A stretch of DNA of 64,000 bases. Origin: Euonymus europaeus (Eukaryota > Streptophyta > Magnoliopsida > Celastrales > Celastraceae). A program made the position numbers and the translations under genes. The DNA lies in NCBI GenBank assembly GCA_963580455.1, contig OY756968.1:15469996-15533995 (forward strand), in the 5' to 3' direction. Below, one piece after another: positions 23,236 through 36,960 of the stretch. Position 1 is the stretch's first letter, and the number at the start of each line of letters is the position of its first letter. The notes below the pieces were generated by a model. The model was not told the origin of the DNA and ran no database searches. It saw only the letters and a list, made by a program, of their open reading frames with translations.

Positions 23236-25802
23236 GCTTATACTCGTAAAATTTGACATAGAAGTGTACATAGAGCAATTTTGATGGTCCGAAGTTGCTC
23301 AACTCTCTTATATGGAGGAGCTTTTATCGGTTTTGTCCATTTGTCATAGAAAGTTGCTGTTACGGCATCGAAATAATCTAGGAAGCTTAAACTCGTAAAA
23401 TTTGACATATAAGAACAATAAAAATTGTACAGCGAGCAACTTTGATGGTCCGAAGTTGCTCAACTCTCTCTATGGAGGAGCTTTTAACGGTTTCGTCCAT
23501 TTGTCATAGAAATTTGGTGTTTTGGCATCCGAATAATCTAGGAAGCTTATACTCATAAAATTTGACATATAAGAACAATAAAAATTGTACACCGAGCAAC
23601 TTTGATAGTCCGAAGTTGCTCAACTCTCTCTATGGAGGAGCTTTTAACGGTTTTATCCATTTGTCATAGAAAGTTGGTGTTTTGGCATCCAAATAATCTT
23701 GGAAGCTTATACTCGTAAAATTTGACATATAAGAACAATAAAAATTGTATACGGAGCAACGTTCATGGTCCGAAGTGTCTCAACTCTCTCTATGGAGGAG
23801 CTTTTAACGGTTTTGTCCATTTGTCATAGAAAGTTGGTGTTTTGGCATCGAAATAATCTATGAAGCTTAAACTCTTAAAATTTGACATATAAGAACAATA
23901 AAAATTGTACACCGAGCAACTTTAATGTTCCGAAGTTGCTAAACTCTCTCTATGGAGGAGCTTTTAACTGTTTTGTCCATTTGTCATAGAAATTTAGTGT
24001 TTTGACATCCAAATAATCTTGGAAGCTTATACTCATAAAATTTGACATATAAGAACAATAAGAATTGTACACCGATCAACTTTAATGGTTCTTAGTTGCT
24101 CAACACTCTTATATGGAGGAGCTTTTATCTGTTTGTTCCATTTGTCACAGAAAGTTGGTGTTTTGGCATCGAAATAATCTAGGAAGCTTATACTCATAAA
24201 ACTTGACATATAAGAACAATAAAAATTGTATACGGAGCAACGTTGTTGGTCCGAAGTTGCTCAACTTTCTCAATGGAGGTGCTTTTAACGGTTTTGTCCA
24301 TTTGTCATAGAAAGTTGGTGTTTTGGCATCATAATAATCTAGGAAGCTTATACTCGTAAAATTTAACATAGAAGAACAATAAGAATTGTACATAGAGCAA
24401 TTTTGATGGTCTGAAGTTGCTCAACTCTCTTATATGGAGGAGCTTTTATCGTTTTGGTCCATTTGTCATAGAAAGTTGGTGTTATGGCATCGAAATAATC
24501 TAGGAAGTTTAAACTCGTAAAATTTGACATATAAGAACAATAAAAATTGTACAGCGAGCAACTTTGATGGTCCGAAGTTGCTCAACTCTCTCTATGGAGG
24601 AGCTTTTAACGGTTTCGTCCATTTGTCGTAGAAATTTGGTGTTTTGGCATCCAAATAATCTAGGAAACTTATACTCATAAAATTTGACATATAAGAACAA
24701 TAAAAATTGTACACCGAGCAACTTTGATGGTCCGAAGTTGCTCAACTCTCTCTATGGAGGAGCATTTGACGGTTGTGTCCATTTGTCATAGAAAGTTGGT
24801 GTTTTGGCATCCAAATAATCTTGGAAGCTTATACTCATAAAATTTGACATATAAGAACAATAAAAATTGTACACCGAGCAACGTTGATGGTCCGAAGTTG
24901 CTCAACTCTCTCTATGGAGGAGCTTTTAACGGTTTCGTCCATTTGTCATAGAAAATTGGTGTTTTGGCTTCCAAATAATCTGGGAAGCTTATACTGATAA
25001 AATTTGACATAGAAGAACAATAAAAATTGTACACCGAGCAACGTTGATGGTCCGAAGTTGCTCAACTCTCTCTATGGAGGAGCTTTTAACGGTTTTGTCC
25101 ATTTGTCATAGAAAGTTGGTGTTTTTTCATCGAAATAGTCTAGGAAGCTTATAGTCTTAAAATTTGACATAGAAGAACAATAAAAAGTGTACATTGAGCA
25201 ACGTTGATGGTCCGAAGTTGCTCAACTCTCTCTATGGAGGAGCTTTTAACGGTTTTGTCCATTTGTCATAGAAAGTTGGTGTTTTGGCATCAAAATAATC
25301 TAGGAAGCTTATACTCATAAAATTTAACATATAAGAACAATAAAAATTGTACACTGAGCAACAATCATGGTCCGATGTTGCTCAACTCTCTCTATGGAGG
25401 AGCTTTTAACGGTTTTGTCCATTTATCATAGAAAGTTGGTGTTTTGGCATCGAAATAATCTATGAAGCTTATACTTATAAAATTTGACATAAAAGAACAA
25501 TAAAAAGTCTATCCCGAGAAACTTTGATTTTTCCGAAGTTGCTCAACTCTCTCTATGGAGGAGCTTTTAACGGTTTTGTCCATTTGTCATAGAAAGTTGG
25601 TGTTTTGGCATCGAAATAATCTGTGAAGCTTATACTCGTAAAATTTGACATAGAAGAACAATAAAAAGTCTATTCCGAGCAACTTTGATCGTCCGAAGGT
25701 GCTCGACTCTCTCTGTGGAAGATCTTTTAACAGTTTTTTCCATTTGTCATAGAAAGTTGGTGATTGGGCATCGAAATAATCTAGGATGCTTAAACTCGTA
25801 AA
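23236..25802 (+). repeat. Irregular satellite monomers between HOR blocks
   Basis: About 16 monomers of mixed type without a clear period. The first carries a 12-bp deletion near 23,262: GACATAGAAG runs straight into TGTACATAG. It lies between two AGAAG words. Mixed i-, d-, m- and k-like monomers follow. No gene or insertion is seen. Confidence 0.8.
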
Positions 25803-27403
25803 ATTTGACATATAAGAACAATAAAAATTGTACATCAAGCAACTTTGATGGTCCGAAGTTGCTCAACTCTCTCTATGGAGGAGCTTTTAACGGTTTCGTC
25901 CATTTGTCATAGAAATTTGGTGTTTTGTCATCGAAATAGTCTAGGAAGCTTATACTCTTAAAATTTGATATAGAAGAACAATAAAAAGTCTATTCCGAGC
26001 AACTTTGATCGTCCGAAGGTGCTCGACTCTCTCTGTGGAGAATCTTTTAATAGTTTTTTCCATTTGTCATAGAAAGTTGGTGATTGGGCATCGAAATAAT
26101 CTAGGAAGCTTAAACTCGTAAAATTTGACATATAAGAACAACAAAAATTGTACATCGAGCAACTTTGATGGTCCGAAGTTGCTCCACTCTCTCTATGGAG
26201 GAGCTTTTAACGGTTTTGTCCATTTGTTATACAATGTTGGTGTTTTGGCATCAAAATAATCTAGGAAGCTTATACTCATAAAATTTGACATATAAGAACA
26301 ATAAAAATTGTACACTGAGCAACGTTCATAGTCCGAAGTTGCTCAACTCTCTCTATGGAGGAGCTTTTAACGGTTTTGTCCATTTGTAATATAAAGTTGG
26401 TGTTTTGGCATCGAAATAATCTATGAAGCTTATACTCATAAAATTTGACATAAAAGAACAATAAAAAGTCTATCCCGAGCAACTTTGATTTTTCCGAAGT
26501 TGCTCAACTCTCTCTATGGAGGAGCTTTTAACGGTTTTGTCCATTTGTCATAGAAAGTTGGTGTTTTAGCATCGAAATAATCTAGGAAGCTTATACTCAT
26601 AAAATTTGACATATAAGAACAATATAAATTGTACAGCGAGCAACTTTGATGGTCCGAAGTTGCTCAACTCTCTCTATGGAGGAGATTTTAACGGTTTTGC
26701 CCATTTGTCATAGAAATTTGGTGTTTTGGCATCCAAATAATCTAGGAAGCTTATACTCATAAAATTTGACATATAAGAACAATAAAAATTGTACACCGAG
26801 CAACTTTGATGGTCCGAAGTGGCTCAACTCTCTCTATGGAGGAGCTTTTAACGGTTTTGTCCATTTGTCATAGAAAGTTGGTGTTTTGGCATCGAAATAA
26901 TCTATGAAGCTTATACTCATAAAATTTGACATATAAGAACAATAAAAATTGTACAGCGAGCAACTTTGATGGTCCGAAGTTGCTCAACTCTCTCTATGGT
27001 GGAGCTTTTAACGGTTTTGTCCATTTGTCATAGAAAGTTGGTGTTTTGGAATCGAAATAATCTTTGAAGCTTATACTCGTAAAATTTGACATAGAAGAAC
27101 AATAAAAAGTCTATCCCGAGCAACTTTGATCCTTCGAAGTTGCTCGACTATCTCTATGGAGGAGCTTTTAACTGTTTTTTTCATTTGTCATAGAAAGTTG
27201 TTGATTGGGCATCGAAATAATATAGGAAGCTTAAACTCGTAAAATTTGACATATAAGAACAATAAAAATTGTACATCGAGCAACTTTGATGGTCCGAAGT
27301 TGCTCAACTCTTTCTATGGAGGAGCGTTTAACGGTTTCGTCCATTTGTCATAGAAATTTGGTGTTTTGGCATCCAAATAATCCAGGAAGCTTATACTCAT
27401 AAA
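25803..27403 (+). repeat. 10-monomer HOR, 1,601-bp period, copy 1
   Basis: A ten-monomer block with markers AAATTTGATATAG (25,960), CATACAATGTTGG- or ACAATGTTGG-like spacing (26,231), GAGATTTTAACGG (26,682), TGATCCTTCG (27,127) and AATATAGG (27,229). The same markers recur exactly 1,601 bp later. A left limit near 25,803 is where similarity to the next copy begins. Confidence 0.9.
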
Positions 27404-29004
27404 ATTTGACATATAAGAACAATAAAAATTGTACATCAAGCAACTTTGATGGTCCGAAGTTGCTCAACTCTCTCTATGGAGGAGCTTTTAACGGTTTCGT
27501 CCATTTGTCATAGAAATTTGGTGTTTTGTCATCGAAATAGTCTAGGAAGCTTATACTCTTAAAATTTGATATAGAAGAACAATAAAAAGTCTATTCCGAG
27601 CAACTTTGATCGTCCGAAGGTGCTCGACTCTCTCTGTGGAGAATCTTTTAATAGTTTTTTCCATTTGTCATAGAAAGTTGGTGATTGGGCATCGAAATAA
27701 TCTAGGAAGCTTAAACTCGTAAAATTTGACATATAAGAACAACAAAAATTGTACATCGAGCAACTTTGATGGTCCGAAGTTGCTCCACTCTCTCTATGGA
27801 GGAGCTTTTAACGGTTTTGTCCATTTGTTATACAATGTTGGTGTTTTGGCATCAAAATAATCTAGGAAGCTTATACTCATAAAATTTGACATATAAGAAC
27901 AATAAAAATTGTACACTGAGCAACGTTCATAGTCCGAAGTTGCTCAACTCTCTCTATGGAGGAGCTTTTAACGGTTTTGTCCATTTGTAATATAAAGTTG
28001 GTGTTTTGGCATCGAAATAATCTATGAAGCTTATACTCATAAAATTTGACATAAAAGAACAATAAAAAGTCTATCCCGAGCAACTTTGATTTTTCCGAAG
28101 TTGCTCAACTCTCTCTATGGAGGAGCTTTTAACGGTTTTGTCCATTTGTCATAGAAAGTTGGTGTTTTAGCATCGAAATAATCTAGGAAGCCTATACTCA
28201 TAAAATTTGACATATAAGAACAATATAAATTGTACAGCGAGCAACTTTGATGGTCCGAAGTTGCTCAACTCTCTCTATGGAGGAGATTTTAACGGTTTTG
28301 CCCATTTGTCATAGAAATTTGGTGTTTTGGCATCCAAATAATCTAGGAAGCTTATACTCATAAAATTTGACATATAAGAACAATAAAAATTGTACACCGA
28401 GCAACTTTGATGGTCCGAAGTGGCTCAACTCTCTCTATGGAGGAGCTTTTAACGGTTTTGTCCATTTGTCATAGAAAGTTGGTGTTTTGGCATCGAAATA
28501 ATCTATGAAGCTTATACTCATAAAATTTGACATATAAGAACAATAAAAATTGTACAGCGAGCAACTTTGATGGTCCGAAGTTGCTCAACTCTCTCTATGG
28601 TGGAGCTTTTAACGGTTTTGTCCATTTGTCATAGAAAGTTGGTGTTTTGGAATCGAAATAATCTTTGAAGCTTATACTCGTAAAATTTGACATAGAAGAA
28701 CAATAAAAAGTCTATCCCGAGCAACTTTGATCCTTCGAAGTTGCTCGACTATCTCTATGGAGGAGCTTTTAACAGTTTTTTTCATTTGTCATAGAAAGTT
28801 GTTGATTGGGCATCGAAATAATATAGGAAGCTTAAACTCGTAAAATTTGACATATAAGAACAATAAAAATTGTACATCGAGCAACTTTGATGGTCCGAAG
28901 TTGCTCAACTCTTTCTATGGAGGAGCGTTTAACGGTTTCGTCCATTTGTCATAGAAATTTGGTGTTTTGGCATCCAAATAATCCAGGAAGCTTATACTCA
29001 TAAA
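27404..29004 (+). repeat. 10-monomer HOR, 1,601-bp period, copy 2
   Basis: Nearly identical to copy 1. I can see only a few differences over 1.6 kb, for example AAGCCTATACTC near 28,188 instead of AAGCTTATACTC, and AACAGTTTTTTTC near 28,770 instead of AACTGTTTTTTTC. This is one of the youngest-looking tandem duplications in the window. Confidence 0.9.
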
Positions 29005-29266
29005 ATTTGACATATAAGAACAATAAAAATTGTACACCGAGCAACTTTGATGGTCCGAAGTTGCTCAACTCTCTCTATGGAGGAGCTTTTAACGGTTTCG
29101 TCCATTTGTCATAGAAATTTGGTGTTTTGTCATCGAAATAGTCTAGGAAGCTTATACTCTTAAAATTTGATATAGAAGAACAATAAAAAGTCTATTCCGA
29201 GCAACTTTGATCGTCCGAAGGTGCTCGACTCTCTCTGTGGAGAATCTTTTAATAGTTTTTTCCATT
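29005..29266 (+). repeat. 10-monomer HOR, partial copy 3
   Basis: Matches the start of copy 2, including TTTTGTCATCG and AAATTTGATATAG near 29,168. It then breaks off after CCATTTTTCATAG, where a different monomer type continues in phase. Near 29,031 the marker ACATCAAGC is replaced by the common ACACCGAGC. Confidence 0.85.
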
Positions 29267-29404
29267 TTTCATAGAAAGTTGGTGTTTTGGCATCCAAATA
29301 ATCTTGGAAGCTTATACTCATAAAATTTGACATATAAGAAAAATAAAAATTGTACAGCGAGCAACTTCGATGGTCCGAAGTTGCTCAACTCTCTCTATGG
29401 AGGA

Positions 29405-32400
29405 GCTTTTAACGGTTTTGTCCATTTGTCATAGAAAGTTGGTGTTTTGGCTTCGAAATAGTCTAGGAAGCTTATACTCTTAAAATTTGACATAGAAGAA
29501 CAATAAAAAGTGTACATTGAGCAACTTCGATGGTCCGAAGTTGCTCAACTCTCTCTATGGAGGAGCTTTTAACAGTTTTGTCCATTTGTCATACAAAGTT
29601 GGTGTTTTGACATCGAAATAATCTAGGAAGCTTATACTCAAAAAATTTGACATAGAAGAACAATAAAAATTGTACACTGAGCAACGTTCATGGTCCGAAG
29701 TTGCTCAACTCTCTTTGGAGGAGCTTTTAACGGTTTTGTCCATTTGTCATAGAAATTTAGTGTTTTGACATCCAAATAATCTTGGAAGCTTATACTCATA
29801 AAATTTGACATATAAGAACAATAAAAAGTCTATTTCGAGCAACTTTGATTTTTCCGAAGTTGCTCAACTCTCTCTATGGAGGAGCTTTTAACGGTTTTGT
29901 CCATTTTTCATAGAAAGTTGGTGTTTTGGCTTCGAAATAATCTATGAAGCTTATACTCATAAAATTTGACATATAAGAACAATAAAAATTGTATACGGAG
30001 CAACGTTCATGGTCCGAAGTGTTCAACTCTCTCTATGGAGGAGCTTTTAACGGTTTTGTCCATTTGTCATAGAAAGTTGGTGTTTTGGCATCGAAATAAT
30101 CTATGAAGCTTAAACTCGTAAAATTTGACATATAAGAACAATAAAAATTGTACAGCGAGCAACTTTGATGTTCCGAAGTTGCTCAACTCTCTCTATGGAG
30201 GAGCTTTTAATGGTTTTGTCCATTTGTCATAGAAATTTAGTGTTTTGACATCCAAATAATCTAGGAAGCTTATACTCATAAATTTGACATATAAGAACAA
30301 TAAAAATTGTACACTGAGCAATGTTGATGGTCCGAAGTTGCTCAACTTTCTCTATGGAGGTGCTTTTAACGGTTTTGTCCATTTGTCAAAGAAAGTTGGT
30401 GTTTTTGCATCATAATAATATAGGAAGCTTATACTCGTAAAATTTGACAAAGAAGAACAATAAGAAGTGTACGTAGAGCAATTTTGATGGTCCGAAGTTG
30501 CTCAACTCTCTTATATGGAAGAGCTTTTATCGTTTTTATCCATTTGTCATAGAAAGTTGGTGTTGTGGCATCGAAATTATCTAGGAAGCTTAAACTCGTA
30601 AAATTTGATATATAAGAACAATAAAAATTGTACAGCGAGCAACTTTGATGGTCCGAAGTTGCTCAACTATCTCTATGGAGGAGCTTTTAACGGTTTTTTC
30701 CATTTGTCATAGAAAGTTGGTGTTTAGGCATCCAAATAATCTAGGAAGCTTATACTCATAAAATTTGACATATAAGAACAATAAAAATTGTACACCGTGC
30801 AACTTTGATGGTCCGACGTTGCTCAACTCTCTCTATGGAGGAGCTTTTAGCGGTTTTTTCCATTTGTCATAGAAAGTTGGTGTTTAGGCATCCAAATAAT
30901 CTAGGAAGCTTATACTCATAAAATTTGACCTATAAGAACAATAAAAATTGTACAGCGAGCAACGTTGATGGTCCGAAGTTGCTCAACTCTCTCTATGGAG
31001 GAGCTTTTAACGGTTTCGTCCATTTGTCATAGAAGGTTGGTGTTTTGGCATCCAAATAATCTTGAAGCTTATACTCATAAAATTTGACATATATGAACAA
31101 TAAAAAGTGTACATTGAGCAACTTTGATGGTCCGAAGTTGCTCAAATCTCTATATGGAGGAGCTTTTAACGGTTTTGTCCATTTGTCGTAGAAAGTTGGT
31201 GTTCTGCCATCGAAATAATCTAGGAAGCTCTTATACTCATAAAATTTGACATATAAGAACAATAAAAATTGTACACTGAGCAACGTTCATCGTCCGAAGT
31301 TGCTCAACTCTCTCTACGGAGGAGCTTCTAATGGTTTTGTCCATTTGTCATAGAAAGTTGTTGTTTTCGCATGGAAATAATCTATGAAGCTTATACTCAT
31401 AAAATTTTACATAAAAGAACAATAAAAAGTCTATCCCGAGCAACTTTGATTTTTCAGAAGTTGCTCAACTCTCTCTATGGAGGAGCTTTTAACGGTTTTG
31501 TCCATTTGTCATAGAAAGTTGGTGTTTTGGCATCGAAATAATCTAGGAAGCTTATACTCATAAAACTTGACATATAAGAACAATAAAAATTGTATACGGA
31601 GCAACGTTCATGGTCCGAGGTTGCTCAACTCTCTCTATGAAGGAGCTTTTATCGGTTTTGTCCATTTGTCATAGAAAGTTGGTGTTTTGGCATCGAAATA
31701 ATCTATGAAGCTTAAACTCGTAAAATTTGACATATAAGAACAATAAAAATTGTACACCGAGCAACTTTGATGGTCCGAAGTTGCTCAACTCTCTTATATG
31801 GAGGAGCTTTTATCGGTTTTGTACATTTGTCATAGAAAGTTGGTGTTATGGCATCGAAATAATCTAAGAAACTTAAACTCGTAAAATTTGACATATAAGA
31901 ACAATAAAAATTGTACAGCGAGCAACTTTGATGGTCCGAAGTTGCTCAACTCTCTCTATGGAGGAGCTTTTAACGGTTTCGTCCATTTGTCATACAAATT
32001 TGGTGTTTTGGCATCCTAATCATCTAGGAAGCTTATACTCATAAAATTTGACATATAAGAACAATAAAAATTGTACACCGAGCGACTTTGATGGTCCGAA
32101 GTTTCTCAACTCTCTCTATGGAGAAGCTTTTAACGGTTTTGTCCATTTGTCATAGAAAGTTGGTGTTTTGGCATCCAACTAATCTTGCAAGCTTATACTC
32201 ATAAAATTTGACATATAAGAACAATAAAAATTGTACACCGAGCAACGTTGATGTCCCGAAGTTGCTCAACTCTCTCTATGGAGGAGCTTTTAACAGTTTC
32301 GTCCATTTGTCATAGAAAGTTGGTGTTTTGGATTCCAAATAATCTTGGAAGCTTATACACATAAAATTTGACATATAAGAACAATAAAAATTGTACACCG

Positions 32401-32970
32401 AGCAACGTTGATGGTCCGAAGTTGGTCAACTCTCTCTATGGAGGAGCTTTTAACGGTTTTGTCCATTTGTCATAGAAAGTTGGTGTTTTGGCATCGAAAT
32501 AGTCTAGGAAGCTTATACTCTTAAAATTTGACATAGAAGAACAATAAAAAGTGTACATTAAACAACTTTGATGGTCCGAAGTTGCTCAACTCTCTCTATG
32601 GAGGAGCTTTTAACGGTTTTGTCCATTTGTCATAGAAAGTTGGTGTTTCGGCATCAAAATAATCTAGGAAGCTTATACTCATAAAAATTAACATATAAGA
32701 ACAATAAAAATTGTACACTGAGCAACAATCATGGTCCGAAGTTGCTCAACTCTCTCTATGGAGGAGCTTTTAACGGTTTTGTCCATTTGTCATAGAAAGT
32801 TGGTGTTTTGGCATTGAAATAATCTATGAAGCTTATACTCATAAAATTTGACATAAAAGAACAGTAAAAAGTCTATCCCGAGCAACTTTGATTTTTTCGA
32901 ATTTGCTCAACTCTCTCTATGGAGGAGTTTTTAACGGTTTCATCCATTTGTCATAGAAAGTTGGTGTTTT
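29405..32970 (+). repeat. Satellite block D, copy 1 (about 22 monomers)
   Basis: A long block whose monomer order recurs near 44.8 kb (offset about 15,207) and 59.5 kb (offset about 30,095). Shared landmarks are GGCTTCGAAATAGTC (29,449), AAGTCTATTTCG (29,826), TTCATGGTCCGAAGTGTTC (30,006), ACTCATAAATTTGAC (30,274), GGCATCCAACTAATC (32,170), GATGTCCCGAAG (32,250) and TACATTAAACAAC (32,554). It contains a GGAAGCTCTTATACTC monomer (31,222). Similarity to copy 3 ends near 32,970, where copy 3 continues as in block E. Confidence 0.85.
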
Positions 32971-33609
32971 GGCATCATAATAATCTAAGAAGCTTATACT
33001 CGTAAAATTTGACATAGAAGAACAATAAGAAGTGTACATAGAGCAATTTTGATGGTCCGAAGTTGCTCAACTCTCTCTATGGAGGAGCTTTTAACGGTTT
33101 TGTCCATTTGTCATAGAAAGTTGGTGTTTTGGCATCGAAATAATCTGTGAAGCATATACTCGTAAAATTTGACATATAAGAACAATAAAAATTGTATACG
33201 GAGCAACGTTCATGGTCCGAAGTGTTCAACTCTCTCTATGGAGGAGCTTTTAACGGTTTTGTCCATTTGTCATAGAAATTTAGTGTTTTGACATCCAAAT
33301 AATCTTGGAAGCTTATACTCATAAAATTTCACATATAAGAACAATAAAAATTGTACACCGATCAACTTTAATGGTCCTTAGTTCCTCAACACTCTTATAT
33401 GGAGGAGCTTTTATCGGTTTGTTCCATTTGTCATAGAAAGTTGGTGTTTTGGCATCCAAATAATCTAGGAAGCTTATACTCATAAAATTTGACATATAAG
33501 AACAATAAAAATTGTACACTGAGCAACATTGATGGTCCGAAGTTGCTCAACTTTCTCTATGGAGGTGCTTTTAACGGTTTTGTCCATTTGTCATAGAAAG
33601 TTGGTGTTT
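32970..33609 (+). repeat. 4-monomer duplication (640 bp), copy 1
   Basis: Four monomers with markers CATCATAATAATCTAAG, AAGTGTACATAGAGC, GTGAAGCATATACTCG (33,149) and AAGTGTTCAAC (33,221). The same series follows immediately at an offset of 640 bp (the GCATATACTCG marker at 33,793). Confidence 0.85.
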
Positions 33610-34230
33610 TGGCATCATAATAATCTAAGAAGCTTATACTCGTAAAATTTGACATAGAAGAACAATAAGAAGTGTACATAGAGCAATTTTGATGGTCCGA
33701 AGTTGCTCAACTCTCTCTATGGAGGAGCTTTTAACGGTTTTGTCCATTTGTCATAGAAAGTTGGTGTTTTGGCATCGAAATAATCTGTGAAGCATATACT
33801 CGTAAAATTTGACATATAAGAACAATAAAAATTGTATACGGAGCAACGTTCATGGTCCGAAGTGTTCAACTCTCTCTATGGAGGAGCTTTTAACGGTTTT
33901 GTCCATTTGTCATAGAAATTTAGTGTTTTGACATCCAAATAATCTTGGAAGCTTATACTCATAAAATTTGACATATAAGAACAATAAAAATTGTACACCG
34001 ATCAACTTTAATGGTCCTTAGTTGCTCAACACTCTTATATGGAGGAGTTTTTATCGGTTTGTTCCATTTGTCATAGAAAGTTGGTGTTTTGGCATCCAAA
34101 TAATCTAGGAAGCTTATACTCATAAATTTGACATATAAGAACAATAAAAATTGTACACTGAGCAATGTTGATGGTCCGAAGTTGCTCAACTTTCTCTATG
34201 GAGGTGCTTTTAACGGTTTTCTCCATTTGT
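33610..34230 (+). repeat. 4-monomer duplication (640 bp), copy 2
   Basis: Tandem second copy of the preceding four monomers. Its last part overlaps the beginning of the 9-monomer HOR that follows, so the same DNA belongs to two nested repeats. One difference is the 2-bp shortening ACTCATAAATTTGAC near 34,121 where copy 1 has ACTCATAAAATTTGAC. Confidence 0.82.
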
Positions 34231-35519
34231 CATAGAAAGTTGGTGTTTTTGCATCATAATAATATAGGAAGCTTATACTCGTAAAATTTGACAAAGAAGA
34301 ACAATAAGAAGTGTACATAGAGCAATTTTGATGGTCCGAAGTTGCTCAACTCTCTCTATGGAGGAGCTTTTAACGGTTTTGTCCAATTGTCATAGAAAGT
34401 TGGTGTTTTGGCATCCAACTAATCTTGGAAGCTTATACTCATAAAATTTGACATATAAGAACAATAAAAATTGTACACCGAGCAACGTTGATGTCCCGAA
34501 GTTGCTCAACTCTCTCTATGGAGGAGCTTTTAACGGTTTCGTCCATTTGTCATAGAAAGTTGGTGTTTTGGATTCCAAATAATCTTGGTAGCTTATACTC
34601 ATAAAATTTGACATATAAGAATAATAAAAATTGTACACCGAGAACGTTGATGGTCCGAAGTTGCTCAACTCTCTCTGTGGATGAGCTTTTAACGGTTTTG
34701 TCCAATTGTCATAGAAAGTTGGTGTTTTGGCATCGAAATAGTCTAGGATGCTTATACTCTTAAAATTTGACATAGAAGAACAATAAAAAGTGTACATTGA
34801 ACAACTTTGATGGTCCGAAGTTGCTCAACTCTCTCTATGGAGGAGCTTTTAACGGTTTTGTCCATTTGTCATAGAAAGTTGGTGTTTCGGCATCAAAATA
34901 ATCTAGGAAGCTTATACTCATAAAAATTAACATATAAGAACAATAAAAATTGTACACTGAGCAACAATCATGGTCCGAAGTTGCTCAACTCTCTCTATGG
35001 AGGAGCTTTTAACGGTTTTGTCCATTTGTCATAGAAAGTTGGTGTTTTGGCATTGAAATAATCTATGAAGCTTATACTCATAAAATTTGACATAAAAGAA
35101 CAGTAAAAAGTCTATCCCGAGCAACTTTGATTTTTTCGAAGTTGCTCAACTCTCTCTATGGAGGAGTTTTTAACGGTTTCATCCATTTGTCATAGAAAGT
35201 TGGTGTTTTGGCATCGAAATAATCTAGGAAGCTTATACTCATAAAATTTGACATATAAGAACAATAAAAATTGTATACGAAGCAACGTTCATGGTCCGAA
35301 GTTGCTCAACTCTCTCTATGAAGGAGCTTTTAACGGTTTTGTCCATTTGTCATAGAAAGTTGGTGTTTTGGCATCGAAATAATCTATGAAGCTTAAACTC
35401 GTAAAATTTGACATAAAAGAACAATAAAAATTGTACACCGAGCAACTTTGATGTTCCGAAGTTGCTGAACTCTCTCTATGGAGGAGCTTTTAACGATTTT
35501 GTCCATTTGTTATAGAAAT
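33920..35519 (+). repeat. HOR E copy 1 (10 monomers, 1,600 bp)
   Basis: This unit carries markers seen again in the next two: CAACACTCTTATATGG, ACTCATAAATTTGAC, TTTTTGCATCATAATAATA, GATGTCCCGAAG, GTCTAGGATGCTTA, GTTTCGGCATC, AAAATTAACATATAAG and GTTTCATCC. It has one more monomer than the following copies: the one ending with GGATTCCAAATAATC at 34,570 and the next, containing GAGAACGTTG, are fused into a single monomer later. Confidence 0.85.
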
Positions 35520-36960
35520 TTAGTGTTTTAAGATCCAAATAATCTTGGAAGCTTATACTCATAAAATTTGACATATAAGAACAATAAAAATTGTACACCG
35601 ATCAACTTTAATGGTCCTTAGTTGCTCAACACTCTTATATGGAGGAGCTTTTATCGGTTTGTTCCATTTGTCATAGAAAGTTGGTGTTTTGGCATCCAAA
35701 TAATCTAGGAAGCTTATACTCATAAATTTGACATATAAGAACAATAAAAATTGTACACTGAGCAATGTTGATGGTCCGAAGTTGCTCAACTTTCTCTATG
35801 GAGGTGCTTTTAACGGTTTTCTCCATTTGTCATAGAAAGTTGGTGTTTTTGCATCATAATAATATAGGAAGCTTATACTCGTAAAATTTGACAAAGAAGA
35901 AAAATAAGAAGTGTACATAGAGCAATTTTGATGGTCCGAAGTTGCTCAACTCTCTCTATGGAGGAGCTTTTAACGGTTTTGTCCATTTGTCATAGAAAGT
36001 TGGTGTTTTGGCATCCAACTAATCTTGGAAGCTTATACTCATAAAATTTGACATATAAGAACAATAAAAATTGTACACCGAGCAACGTTGATGTCCCGAA
36101 GTTGCTCAACTCTCTCTGTGGATGAGCTTTTAACGGTTTTGTCCATTTGTCATAGAAAGTTGGTGTTTTGGCATCGAAATAGTCTAGGATGCTTATACTC
36201 TTAAAATTTGACATAGAAGAACAATAAAAAGTGTACATTGAACAACTTTGATGGTCCGAAGTTGCTCAACTCTCTCTATGGAGGAGCTTTTAACGGTTTT
36301 GTCCATTTGTCATAGAAAGTTGGTGTTTCGGCATCAAAATAATCTAGGAAGCTTATACTCATAAAAATTAACATATAAGAACAATAAAAATTGTACACTG
36401 AGCAACAATCATGGTCCGAAGTTGCTCAACTCTCTCTATGGAGGAGCTTTTAACGGTTTTGTCCATTTGTCATAGAAAGTTGGTGTTTTGGCATTGAAAT
36501 AATCTATGAAGCTTATACTCATAAAATTTGACATAAAAGAACAGTAAAAAGTCTATCCCGAGCAACTTTGATTTTTTCGAAGTTGCTCAACTCTCTCTAT
36601 GGAGGAGTTTTTAACGGTTTCATCCATTTGTCATAGAAAGTTGGTGTTTTGGCATCGAAATAATCTAGGAAGCTTATACTCATAAAATTTGACATATAAG
36701 AACAATAAAAATTGTATACGAAGCAACGTTCATGGTCCGAAGTTGCTCAACTCTCTCTATGAAGGAGCTTTTAACGGTTTTGTCCATTTGTCATAGAAAG
36801 TTGGTGTTTTGGCATCGAAATAATCTATGAAGCTTAAACTCGTAAAATTTGACATAAAAGAACAATAAAAATTGTACACCGAGCAACTTTGATGTTCCGA
36901 AGTTGCTGAACTCTCTCTATGGAGGAGCTTTTAACGATTTTGTCCATTTGTTATAGAAAT
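35520..36960 (+). repeat. HOR E copy 2 (9 monomers, 1,441 bp)
   Basis: A nine-monomer unit almost identical to the following copy at an offset of 1,441 bp. The length is nine times 160 plus 1, which fits one monomer with the GATTTTTTCG-type 1-bp insertion and compensating small indels. Compared with copy 1 it lacks one monomer near 36,120, where GTCCCGAAG joins directly to CTGTGGATGAGC. Confidence 0.88.

Noticed and set aside
30810..30838. Compensatory change in the dyad (GACGTTGCTC right arm)
   Set aside because: The left arm in the same monomer is GCAACTTTG, so the change breaks a pair instead of restoring one. The AACGTT left-arm variants likewise keep the AAGTT right arm.
30993..31283. 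Longest minus-strand open frame (96 codons)
   Set aside because: It exists because a 1-bp loss near 31,063 and the 2-bp insertion at the GGAAGCTCTTATACTC monomer postpone the stop. The homologous copy near 46,233-46,490 has a different extent.
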